Part shown: in pieces, positions 11,377 through 20,328 of the stretch
Position numbering within the stretch: position 1 is the stretch's first letter
How the letters are laid out: each line of letters starts with the position of its first letter
DNA from: Saccoglossus kowalevskii
Lineage: Eukaryota > Hemichordata > Enteropneusta > Harrimaniidae
Length of the DNA stretch: 22,941 nt
Direction of reading: 5' to 3'
Assembly (NCBI RefSeq): GCF_000003605.2
Contig: NW_003153258.1
Location: 64,219-87,159, forward strand
Translations under genes and position numbers: made by a program
The notes under the pieces: generated by a model
The model's input: only the letters and a program-made list of their open reading frames with translations
Told to the model about the DNA's origin: nothing
Databases searched by the model: none

Positions 11377-11725
11377 ATAACTGCATTGTTTTAATTTGCA
11401 TATTTTTGGGAGGGTGTGGTCATTATTGCCAAAAGCACATCTACTCATTTCAAGGTGTGATCATACCACATATGAACTAAATTGGCCCAATGGTTGCTGG
11501 GATAAGAGCAAAAAACTGCATTGATCTAATTTGCATATTTTTGGGAGGGTGTGGCCATTACTGTCAGACGCACATCTACTTGTGTCAAGGTGTAATCATA
11601 CCAAATATAAATAAAATCGACTCAATGGTTGCTGAGATCAAAGGAAATTTGATAATACAACTGTAACTTGATTTAGCTAATTTGCATATGTTTCGGGTAG
11701 CGTGTGGTCATATTAATAATAACCT
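11377..11725 (+). repeat. Diverged tandem repeat, about 135-150 bp, 2.5 copies
   Basis: The block ACTGCATTG, then AATTTGCATAT, GGGAGGGTGTGG, CGCACATCTACT-like sequence, CAAGGTGT, ATCATACCA and CAATGGTTGCTG occurs twice, 135 bp apart. The core starts at 11396 and 11531. A third, partial copy starts with TTGCATATG at 11682, 151 bp on. It is non-coding. Confidence 0.85.
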
Positions 11726-12361
11726 AAAAGATGACTTCCGATGATAAGGAAGCTATTTTGAAATTGGGTTCTGAGGTTCTGCAAAGTTGGTTCTGATTTC
11801 TGAAAAGTATACACTACCGATCGAATACATTTGGTAAAACTTGTGAATCAGAAATCAGGAATTCATGAATCTGAATTTAACAGAATCAATTTATTCTGAG
11901 CATGCTCAGTTGCTCTGTCAGTGTAGTAGAGAAAGGTAATTTTGGATGGAAATCTTGAAAAATACCCACTTAGGATTTTCAGATTTGGAAAAAAAAATTA
12001 CGTGCATATGTAACACAGACTTGTTCATCAACCTGCCAATTTTCCTTGACATCTGCTGCAGAGTCTCTGAGAAAATGTGAGAGATAACTTAAAAATGAGA
12101 AAGAAATTAAAACTCGTACTCCCCTTTCAGACTTCACCTGAACGGGGACTAATAAGGGTGTGGTGTTGCATTACTATTTTATTATTAATATTGAAGGCAT
12201 ATTGTCATTGTCACATGCAACGTAATATTACCGTAATTGGTATAGTACAGGTGTGATGGTTCAAATACCAAAATGGCAAAACAACTCCCCTATATATACC
12301 CACAGTTTATAAATAGACCATTACATCAGCATACATAATGAGTCTGGAACTTACTACCAAT

Positions 12362-12478
12362 TTCTAGAATGTTCCATTACCTTCTATTGCCTCCTACAGT
12401 GTTTTATTACCTATTCAACCAGTTTCTAAACAAAATCTACAATATTCCACCCAGACACAGTACGGTTCTAGAACATTC
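12362..12478. promoter_or_regulatory. Two perfect three-unit heat-shock-element matches
   Basis: TTCTAGAATGTTC (12362-12374) and TTCTAGAACATTC (12466-12478) both fit the TTCnnGAAnnTTC pattern recognised by heat shock factor. A TATATATA-like stretch lies upstream at about 12291. No coding region is visible nearby, so regulatory function is unproven. Confidence 0.35.
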
Positions 12479-12870
12479 TCAGTGACACACAAGTCGTATG
12501 CGACAGTCATATCTGACATGTGGTACATGCAAAATTCATAGGTGTATATGCTAATAGCTGGCCATAGAAGCCATATTTCATATGACAGGGCAAGGTGACC
12601 TTTTTCCTATCATAAGTTATTTCCCTATTTGTAATATGAGGGGCTTTTAGAAGGAATTTGTTGTGGCCAAATATGTTATTTCTCAAATTCATTTTATTTG
12701 CCAGAAAACAAAAGTTTTATTCATGTTTTTCCCAATTTTGTTAAATTTTTGTAGTCATGGTGAAAATGTTTTGTTTTCACTTTAACAAAAGACTCAGATT
12801 GCACTATATGAGAGCACTTGATCCATTAATCAAGCAATTGATATGATAAGGATTATTAATCAATTTCAAT

Positions 12871-12992
12871 TACGGCAGGTTCACCATTGGAGCAGCCATG
12901 ACCCAGTCCGAGGTTCTATGTGCATACTACGTTCAGGTTAGACGCTAACTGGTCAGTCGCCATATCGCAAGGGTCAGCTCTTCACATCCACA
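12871..12992 (+). repeat. Dispersed repeat copy 2 (inverted partner at 5831)
   Basis: Matches the reverse complement of 5831-5946, including TACGGCAGGTT, ATGACCCAGTCCG, TACGTTCAGGTTAGACGCT and CTCTTCACATCC. It has lost the open frame present in the other copy. Class unknown. Confidence 0.75.
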
Positions 12993-13569
12993 TTTTTGTC
13001 CTTTCCCATTCTGTTTTGTTGAATATATAATTCTTATTTTGTCTTTTATTGTGGTTGTGTGTAGTATTACTGTGAGGAAACATCAAAGAAACCAGAGAGC
13101 ATTCACAATTGACTTACTGATATTCTTTACTTCACTATTATCAAACTATCAGGAACACCAAATGGCACAACTTTTACATATCAATATACTTGAATGATCA
13201 GGTGTCATATAACACCATAAAAAAGTATGTAATTTGATGCAGGAAATAAAGTAGTCCCTAAAATGTCACCATGTTAATTGAATACATTATTTTGTTTGCA
13301 TAATTTACATTTGCATTTACACATTCAAGGAGGACCCACTGCTCTTGGATTACACTGTAAACTGTAAAAGTGGGTTCAACCATTTTCTTTATAGAGTTCT
13401 GTCTACTGTACAACTATACTTTTGTAAACATTCATTAGGCGGGGGAAAAAAGTTTCCTTTGTGGTCTGACTAGGGCATAAAAATGTCATAAATGTTTTGC
13501 TGTTTAGATTGCTACCGTTAATAATGATATCAAGAAAATAACCGTATTTGTGTAAAATATTCATATTAG

Positions 13570-13575
13570 TTTATT
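13570..13575 (-). promoter_or_regulatory. Polyadenylation signal of URAD
   Basis: The minus strand reads AATAAA about 85 bases downstream of the URAD stop codon, a normal position for a compact 3' UTR. Confidence 0.6.
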
Positions 13576-13659
13576 TTTTAATATAAAAATTAAAATGATT
13601 TGTCTAATTATATGTCTATCTCAATCCATAATGATTTTTATAATCTAAGATGGAGGACA

Positions 13660-14003
13660 TCATAAGTGTGAATCCTTGTCAACCAAGTCCAATAGTCGAT
13701 ACCAACCAATTTTCTTCACTTCCCTGATACCAGTGTTCAATTCATCAACCATCGAGTTATCTAGCCTTGTTTTAAATCCCTTCATAATAGCGTCCTTTTT
13801 GTTCTCCCGAGCACATATGACGAAAGGAAATCCAAATTTGTTTCTGTATTTAGCGTTGCATTGTTGGAGGTAGTTCCGTTCATCTTCTGTTAGGGACAGT
13901 AGTCCAGAACCGCTCTGTTCTTTTGTGGATTCGCTTGTCAATGTACCGGCTTGTGACAGCTTACCTGCAAGGTCAGGGTGACATCTTAGAATACCAGCTT
14001 TAC
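13660..14003 (-). CDS. URAD: URAD exon 2: OHCU decarboxylase, C-terminal two thirds
   Basis: This exon encodes residues 59 (part) to 172 of 2-oxo-4-hydroxy-4-carboxy-5-ureidoimidazoline decarboxylase, which makes (S)-allantoin in the last step of the urate oxidase, HIU hydrolase, OHCU decarboxylase route. The exon opens at 14003 after a pyrimidine-rich tract ending in CACAG. It completes a glycine codon split G|GT with exon 1. Visible family landmarks are GILRCHPDLAG (catalytic His67), STKEQ (Ser84, Glu87, Gln88), KFGFPFVICAR (115-124) and Arg161 near the end. These numbers coincide with those I recall for the fish enzyme. The protein ends in Ser-His-Leu, a variant PTS1 peroxisomal targeting signal. 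Stop TGA is at 13660-13662. The total of 172 residues fits the usual family length of about 170. No frameshifts were seen. Confidence 0.95.
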
Positions 14004-14561
14004 CTGTGCACAGACAAATGAAACAAACATACTTTTAAAACCTATGTAAAATGAAATACACGAGAATATATACTGCCATCAAATTGATGAATTTCAAAAA
14101 TTTGTCAGTGCAACAAACAGAAATGACAGTTTACTGTAGGAAAATAAATTGATTTAATTTTAGCCAATTTTAAGTTGCAGGGATATTTGAAAGGTTTTAA
14201 AATTCACTGGGTTTTGAAAGAAACATTACAATCTCTTGTTAACTTTGATAGTTTAATTAAGCCTTATGTTGGTATAAACATTTCTTTTCTTTCCCCAGGG
14301 GGGGGGGATCTATAACTACAATGAATGCAAAGTTGTATTTACTGTATTTATTGCACACAGAAGTGCACATAAAACAAAAATTGCATTAATTCATACATCA
14401 TAGATATTTATTATATGACTTATTTTGAACATAGACACAGCAGTTTCATTTATTGTAAAATACTTTATTTTAATTTTCACTGACAAGACATTTTTGGCGT
14501 TTTGTATGAAATTTATTTTCACCGATTTTTGACAAGTTGAATGTAAAATATAGGAAAAAAG

Positions 14562-14653
14562 GTATATTCGCTGGATTTTATTTTCACTGAATCATTCCTT
14601 CAGCGAAAATAGCGAAAATTAATTCCAAGCGAAAAAAAAGTAATTTATAGTAC
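14562..14653 (+). repeat. Short hairpin-type dispersed repeat, copy 2
   Basis: Shares GTATATTCGCTGGATTTTAT with 7210. This copy keeps the full hairpin: TATTTTCACTGA, a 9-nt loop, then TCAGCGAAAATA (arms match at 11 of 12). It ends in AATTTATAGTA. It is non-coding and a typical small foldback-type repeat of invertebrate genomes. Confidence 0.7.
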
Positions 14654-14789
14654 ATCAGGGATTGAAATAGAATTTTTTACCTGCACTAACTTGTTAAAGT
14701 ATAAATAAAATTTACGGATTCTCGATCGATGTGATCATGAAAGAATTTGCTTTTTTTATTGAGTTGTCTTACAATGTTGTTAGTGAATA

Positions 14790-15515
14790 TAGTTGTGTTC
14801 ACGTTACACGAAGTACGGGCTAAGATTTAAGCTGATTTAGGCTTATCTAGCATATTTGCATTTCGGCTAGACCCAATTGCGTCCACGCACAGGGAGGGCC
14901 AGTTGTTAGCACGGGCTAAGGGGTGCCATTAGTCGGTGACCTTTGGTGAGCTGCTATTTACGAACGAAAAATGGATGACACGCGCGAGGTTCTATTTCTG
15001 CTGCTGGCATGTTTCGTTCCCGGGTTTCGGTCTAATTTTGAAGCGACGTGCACAGGAACACGAGAGGAGACAGACCCAACTTATTTGGATGCACATAAAC
15101 AGTATACAACGGGCGTAACAGAATACAGAGTTTTATTAATGCATGTCGTAGACAGTGAACCAAATTTATTTTGTCTACGATTGGAGCTGCTGCATCCTGT
15201 ACACTTTACTACAGTGACTCGATTAGTGTGGCAGCGAGCGCGGAGTAATGACTGGTGGAATAGTGTCGTTATACGAACATGGGACAATTTTTACACCCAA
15301 AGGTCGCCGCAGAGGGCGCTTAGCCCTGGGCTAAGCGTTCACGCATACTTCGTTAGCCCGTGCTAAGGTCTAGACCGCGTCTTAAATTCGGATCAGATTT
15401 AACCCATACTTAGCATTCCTTAGCCTGTGCTAAGCGTTCACGCACGTTTTCTTAGCACAGGCTAAGGAATTTGACCTCTTAGCCTGTGCTAAGGAGCTGT
15501 GCGTGAACGCAACTA
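14790..15515. mobile_element. Decayed DNA transposon with palindromic subterminal repeats
   Basis: The left end TAGTTGTGTTCACG (14790-14803) and right end CGTGAACGCAACTA (15502-15515) are inverted copies matching 13 of 14. A second copy of the end motif, TTGCGTCCACGCACAG, lies at 14877-14892. Related GCGTTCACGCA units lie near 15335 and 15434. Each is followed or preceded by a near-palindrome of the CTTAGC...GCTAAG type, at 14906-14920, 15319-15335, 15353-15367, 15419-15434, 15451-15466 and 15479-15494. A short ORF sits in the centre. No clean target-site duplication is visible; TA flanks are possible. The structure suggests an internally deleted element. Confidence 0.65.
14971..15366 (+). 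pseudogene. Possible PIF/Harbinger transposase N-terminal remnant
   Basis: A 131-codon frame inside the 14790-15515 element, starting at an ATG preceded by AAAA. Near residues 90-106 it reads RARSNDWWNSVVIRTWD. This resembles the R...WW..VV..T segment that precedes the catalytic domain in PIF/Harbinger transposases. No DDE catalytic domain follows. From about residue 112 the frame runs into the palindromic subterminal repeats, so the original ORF was cut by deletion. The N-terminal leucine-rich stretch could also look like a signal peptide, but the surrounding element argues for a transposon origin. The family call is tentative. Confidence 0.35.
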
Positions 15516-15638
15516 ATAATTAGCAAATGTTGTGTTAATTTCTACATGCACATTATATTTTGAGTTTATTTGCACAAGCTAATAATCTATGTGCATAGTG
15601 CAGTGTGCACCAGAGTATTTCGACCTCTGTTACATGCA

Positions 15639-15672
15639 GCATGGAAGGTATTAACGTTAATACCTTCCATGC
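15639..15672. repeat. 34-bp perfect palindrome
   Basis: GCATGGAAGGTATTAAC is followed at once by its exact reverse complement, centred between 15655 and 15656, with no spacer and no mismatch. It lies in the URAD intron just outside the transposon remnant. Confidence 0.97.
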
Positions 15673-16355
15673 ATGCAGCAAATACAGCATATCAAGATGT
15701 CTTACAGGAGAGTATTACCAGTATCTCTACTCGATCAGACTCTGCATAGGCCCATAATTAAAAAGTTTATAAAAAAGTCATGTCCCTGTTTGTGTTATTG
15801 CATGACTACCAAGGCAATATCGATAATATTGACTAACGTGTAAGAATAAGACTCTGTGTAACTGTATTTGTTAAAATACTAGTAACATTGCCATCTGACA
15901 GCCATTTTAAATTTGATGGCGACAAAAATGTGTGATGTGTGTTTGAAGTTTGAACTTGATCGGTCTAGGCATGTTGGATATGTGGATCCAGAACTGCATT
16001 TTCTAAAAACAAATCCAAACACAATCTAAAAATAATGACGAGCATCTATGTCCTATTGTGTTCAATGCATGTACTGAGTTTGAAAAAAATCTGTCCACTC
16101 CATGCATGCATGACTGAGATCCGGTTCCAATATAGTGAACATGTGTGGTTTTTGTATATTTTTGGCCTTATAATGACTGTCATTTGGCCATCTTGAATCA
16201 GATTGTGAAACAAATGCATATGTATACTGTATGTCCAATATGATGTATGATTGGTCAAAAGCAATAGTACTTTTTTTCAGAGAAGACACAATTGAATACT
16301 TTATCAAGTTTCCCCAGTCTCACTGCAAGCGACTCACCAGGCACCCTACGGCCGA

Positions 16356-16463
16356 GTCACAGCAGTGCAGTGGCAGGAAACTGGAACCAAGTCTATAGCT
16401 GTGTTCTCAATCTGCGAAAATACTTTATTAGTTCTATAACTGATATTCCAATGTGTGATATTC
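16356..16463 (+). repeat. Direct repeat pair, copy 1
   Basis: Shares GTCACAGCAGTGCAGTGGCA, GTCTATAGC, GTGTTCTCAATCTGCGAAAA and CTGATATTCCAATGTGTGAT with 19519-19621, in the same orientation. Only small indels and substitutions separate the two. It is non-coding. Confidence 0.85.
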
Positions 16464-16575
16464 ACAAGATACAAGTTTTGCCTTAGCAACTGGTTCTTAG
16501 TCAAGCTTTATAACAAAATGGCATTGTAACTATTGATGCTATGAAAAATGCGCTAAAGTTTGCCGTTTATATACT

Positions 16576-16590
16576 GGGGGGGGGGGGGGG
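16576..16590 (+). repeat. G15 homopolymer
   Basis: Fifteen consecutive G just upstream of the coding remnant at 16603. The length may be a sequencing approximation. Confidence 0.9.
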
Positions 16591-16602
16591 TAGTCTAATT
16601 AG

Positions 16603-16836
16603 ACGTTTTCAAGACTAAGAGTATTTGCAGTATCACAACTGAAGGTTTTTCGTCAAAAGTATGGTGAATGTACGTCCAACTACAGGAAAGATATACAGAT
16701 CAAACTTTCAAACACTGTGCGTACTCTGGTGTTAGACGAGGATCCAGACTTGGTATGGTATGATCCCAAGACCGATGTTAAGAAATGTCTTTCTGATCTT
16801 GGGTGTGATTTCATAGACCTACCGTACTTACCCTAA
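16603..16836 (+). pseudogene. Unrecognised 77-codon coding remnant or terminal exon
   Basis: An open frame without an internal ATG start, running from a stop at 16600-16602 to TAA at 16834-16836. The codon content looks protein-like: SQLKVFRQKYGE, then NYRKDIQIKLSNTVRTLVL, then DEDPDLVWYDPKTDVKKCL, ending in CDFIDLPYLP. It is rich in Asp, Lys and hydrophobic positions, with none of the low-complexity composition of the surrounding AT-rich DNA. I do not recognise the family. The frame could begin at an AG acceptor (for example after TTTGCAG near 16627), making it a 3' exon. It could also be a transposon or retrocopied-gene fragment. It is on the strand opposite to URAD, inside its intron. No AATAAA is seen close downstream. 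Confidence 0.45.
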
Positions 16837-17210
16837 CTTATTATTTTTAACAAAAAGATTGTGAGGTTTTTTGTTTCTGCTAATGATAATATAGTTTAAA
16901 CGTCATTGTTTCAGAGGTTTAATTACAGTTCTGTGGATGATGACATGCTTTTAAAGTGACAATTCACATTAATAGTAACTAACAAAAATCATACACAAGG
17001 CTGAAAAAAAAAACTCTGTTTCTCATTTCCGCGCCCATCATTTCGAACTATGCGCCTCAGACGTTTTTTTTCCTTCTAAAGCATTCCAAAATGCGCTTGT
17101 ACTTGCACTTGTATCAAATTTCCCCCATTTTAACTCAGTATTCAAAAAAAAAAAAAAAAATTCCATAAAACAAGAAACAGAATTTTTTTTTCCTGGCCTA
17201 AGACAACACT

Positions 17211-17234
17211 GATTTAATTTTATGGATGACATCC
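17211..17234 (+). repeat. Inverted repeat, left arm (partner at 18123-18146)
   Basis: This arm and the reverse complement of 18123-18146 match at 23 of 24 positions (core TTAATTTTATGGATGACATC). Weaker similarity extends outward (GGCC...ACAC). The arms are about 890 bp apart and may be the termini of a non-autonomous element. Confidence 0.8.
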
Positions 17235-18102
17235 TCTGGAGACCCCAAAACTAATGCGAGAGGGCGAAAGAAAAAAATCCTGCTAAAACCACAAGACTAC
17301 GGAGCTGGTATTATGATTTGAACCACAGAACACAGTGTATCAAGTCTTTATAATTTTGTAGGAGGCACATGTTGATGTACACATCTCGTACTGTATTACT
17401 GTCACAGGTATAACCATTTCAGACAAGCTCTAGGTACAGCATGAACACCATTTTCAGTACAAGTCAAGGCGGAATGTACATATCACTACTTTATGACAAC
17501 AACTAACAAAACATTGCAATGATACAGAAATGTCCTTGCTTGCTCCTCTCTACACATCTGGGGTTAGCTTTAACAGTGTTGTCAGGTGAAATGAAGCCTA
17601 CATGTTAACCCTGCAAGTATGTCTAGTGTCTCATGCCTAGGGATCTCAAGTATCAAAAAAAAAAAAAAAAAAAAAATGATCTTTTGCACTCCTTTACACC
17701 CCACACATTGATCTCTTCAACAATAGGCCTTTTCTTCTTTCTCAGCTATCACATCCCTAGGCCACACCTCCTCCACTCCTATCCCATTTCTCTCATCGTT
17801 GCATCGCGGGACAGCCACGCTGGACAATATGTCCTTATAGCTGTGTAAACGTCACATCTCCCTGGCCATCATCAATTGCGTATCAGTCTACAACAATCCC
17901 TCAGTTTTCCCTCTGAACTTTTATGCTCACGTATTTTGGTGGCGTGGTCGCCATGTTGGAATTCCCGGCAACACAGTTTGCATGTGCAGAAGATCATTTA
18001 CGACATAACTGACACGTTTTGAGATAGTCCAAAACGAGTTTTATGACAAGCCGGCGTTCTGTGGAGACTTGTCGTAGGAGATTTTTTTTTTTTTGAGAAC
18101 AG

Positions 18103-18206
18103 GTGAAAACTAATGCGTGCGCGGATGTCATCCATAAAATTAAGTCGGTGTGGCCTAATGAAATATATGCGATGAAATGGGCAAACTATTTTTTGATTAC
18201 AGATAG
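18103..18206 (+). other. Splice-like open segment, doubtful exon
   Basis: A T-rich tract ending in GAACAG precedes a fully open 104-nt segment, and GGTAAGTATG, a strong donor match, follows it. The frame includes DVIHKIKSVWPNEIYAMKW. A second AG-bounded open segment follows at 18373-18465 and ends in TGA, but its long frame is not in phase with this one. The left arm of the inverted repeat carries a degenerate copy of part of it. The family is not recognised, and repeat origin is more likely than a nested gene. Confidence 0.2.
18123..18146 (-). repeat. Inverted repeat, right arm (partner at 17211-17234)
   Basis: Reverse complement of the left arm with one mismatch. A shared AAAACTAATGCG lies just inside both arms but in the same orientation, suggesting local rearrangement. 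Confidence 0.8.
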
Positions 18207-18814
18207 GTAAGTATGTTATTACCAGGAAAACAACACAATTTGTATGATCATTAATTAAGTGACATCAATATCTATGAGGTATTGCTATCTAGATTCAAAA
18301 CAGATTTGTAAATATTGGTCTAAAGGAATTGACAGGGATTATTGCTCAAGATAAATCTGAATTTATTTTCAGGGTGTTGTGTTGCGTATAGACAGAGCAA
18401 GACATATTCCATCTGATTTGTGTTACAGAGAAGAGGAATCCTTTCTTCTGCTGGCAACTCAGTGAATGTAATTTACTTATACAAGACTTTTTCCAGACTC
18501 AGAGTTAAATATTTTTAATGTGTATCAAGTAATCCTTAAACTAATCCTTTTTTTAGTTTATTTGTTACTCTTTTGTAGTCATGTATTTTATTTTTCCAAT
18601 GTACGCTAAAGGAATTTTTTAGTTTTTCATCAATGTTTTTCAATTTTGCTGATGTTTATTTTTTATTTTGCATCATTAGAAATTACGGCATTATTTGCTC
18701 AACAGGTTTTCAATAACCAAGAAGTGATGAGCAAAATTAGGAGAGTAAAACTTTGCTCACCAAATCAGAAAAGTAATCCTTGTCACTAAGAGTGAGCAGA
18801 TGGAAACAGAAAAA

Positions 18815-18835
18815 GGGTTGACCATTTGAAATCTT
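18815..18835 (+). repeat. Short dispersed repeat, copy 2
   Basis: GGGTTGACCATTTGAAATC followed by a G-rich stretch, matching 5968-5988. Confidence 0.45.
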
Positions 18836-19468
18836 GAGGGGGTTGTTTCAAGTACATGTGTACAATGTATCCAAAACGTTTTATAAATTTATTTTATTTA
18901 TTTCAGCATAAAGTTTATATGTATTACAATACCACGTTTTAAAAAACTTACTTACTTACTTTTAAGTATAAACATTTAGTTCAAAGAGCAGGCCCTTATC
19001 TAGCTCAAGATCAAATGTTGCCTTATCTGATTTGCAGAGCAAAATTTTCAGCACCAATTTTTTTTTTTGGCCTAAAATTGTATTCATTACCATTTACCCC
19101 TGGAACAATTTGCTAGGTGGTAATCACTGGTCACCATGGTGTCAGACATCGTCATTTCAACATTGAGTAAACACACACAAATTGAACTTGTATATTTATT
19201 TTCGGTGTACTATGTATCTATTGAATTATTTGGTTGTTTTTAACCATTTCCAGGTCCGTATTTTGCACACAAGATGCATTTTGTGACGCTGTGAACATTT
19301 AGGAATCAATATTGATTATTGAAACACTTAAAATTCTTCAGAAAGAATTAAAATGGTTACACTAAGTATTAGAACACATATTTAAAACATACAAATTCTA
19401 CAAAAATTATAAATTAATAAAACATGGAAAACAAAATGAAAAAATAAAGTATTAAAGATGAAACATTC

Positions 19469-19684
19469 AAAATCATGGGGGTGGCTTGAATAGTTTGATC
19501 TGCACATTTTTTCGCTGTGTCACAGCAGTGCAGTGGCAAAAAACTGCATGGAACAGAGTCTATAGCCGTGTTCTCAATCTGCGAAAAACTTCTATAACTG
19601 ATATTCCAATGTGTGATATTCCAATTTACAACAAAATCACGAGGGTGGCTGGAATAGTTTGATCTGTGCATTTTTTCGCAGTGT
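19469..19684 (+). repeat. Composite repeat: 52-bp direct repeats flanking copy 2 of the 16356 repeat
   Basis: 19469-19520 and 19633-19684 are about 90 percent alike (GAATAGTTTGATCTG, CATTTTTTCGC). They bracket 19519-19621, which is the second copy of the repeat at 16356-16463. The arrangement suggests segmental duplication around an inserted unit. Confidence 0.85.
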
Positions 19685-19815
19685 TACTGTTAGTGTCTGT
19701 ACATTTTTATTTTCTTCAATGTGGCATCACTTTGCACGCATTTGTTTCTCCTTACGTGTCTAGCTTGCATTTGTTATTCCCTTGCCCATTATTTTAAACA
19801 GTCAAACCCCCTTAC

Positions 19816-19990
19816 CTGTGTCTGGCAACGTGTCAATAAATTTACAGATCTCGTCGTGTAGATGAGTCAACGACCTGAACGGCCTTTCTGACCATACAGC
19901 GGCGGTAATGAGAGTTGCATGTTCGATGACGTTTCCGAATTTAGAAGTAAATTCGTCAAATTCTAGCTGGTTAACATCGGATATACGCAT
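19816..19990 (-). CDS. URAD: URAD exon 1: OHCU decarboxylase, N-terminal third
   Basis: This exon encodes residues 1-58 plus the first base of codon 59. The start ATG (19990-19988) is fixed by an in-frame TAA six bases upstream (19994-19996). It gives a protein of normal family length. Conserved family blocks are FGNVIEHA, AAVWSERPF and IDTLPDTG. These form the helical N-terminal part of the decarboxylase, which binds near the active site completed by His67 in exon 2. The donor site is CACAG|GTAAGG. The gene lies head-to-head with the P-loop ORF at 20329, and the shared upstream region holds two CRE motifs. The enzyme is expected in peroxisomes, given the SHL terminus encoded in exon 2. Confidence 0.95.
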
Positions 19991-20328
19991 GTCTTAGTCC
20001 AATCACAGTTCAATCGTCGACTGACCGTGAAAGCACCTAGACGAGAACAAAGTTCGAAAAGGGAGGACACTCTACCACCAGAGTGACGTCATAGCTTCAC
20101 AATTATTCGAATTTAAACAGTAATCAATCATTTACCCTAGAAAAAACAACACACAAACTGAATACAGTTAAGTGCTAATCTGTTCAAACTACCATCACGA
20201 TCAAATTAGCGACAAAATACACGTTTTCCCCTAGTCTGCATGACGTCAGTCATTGTTGGGTTGTTTCTAATTGGTTAATAAAGTGGGACTGTAAAAGACC
20301 CCTTAACTCACTGTTGATTTTAAACAAC
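19991..20328. promoter_or_regulatory. Putative bidirectional promoter with two CRE sites
   Basis: A 338-bp gap between divergent start codons. Perfect TGACGTCA palindromes (CREB/ATF-type sites) lie at 20084-20091, about 95 bp from the URAD ATG, and 20241-20248, about 80 bp from the plus-strand ATG. An inverted CCAAT box (ATTGG) is at 20270-20274 and a CCAAT at 19999-20003. A small inverted repeat, CACTCT...AGAGTG, overlaps the first CRE (20068-20085). Function is inferred from arrangement. Confidence 0.55.

Larger units (their letters stand above)
11726..13569. other. Non-coding stretch 3' of URAD, repeats and motifs only
   Basis: No supported gene. It contains a heat-shock-type motif pair (12362-12478), dispersed repeat copy 2 (12871-12992) and AT-rich filler up to the URAD polyadenylation signal. 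Confidence 0.6.
14004..19815 (-). other. URAD: URAD intron, 5.8 kb, GT-AG
   Basis: The donor on the minus strand is G|GTAAGG at 19815 downwards. The acceptor is TGCACAG, ending at 14004, behind a T-rich tract. The phase (1) and reading frame match on both sides. The intron is filled with repeats, a DNA transposon remnant and an antisense coding remnant. Otherwise it is AT-rich, with mononucleotide runs at 14298-14307 (G10), 16576-16590 (G15), 17144-17160 (A17) and 17655-17676 (A22). Confidence 0.93.

Noticed and set aside
16292-16486. 64-codon ORF with Ser-rich start
   Set aside because: It lies in a non-coding repeat duplicated at 19519, where the frame is not kept.
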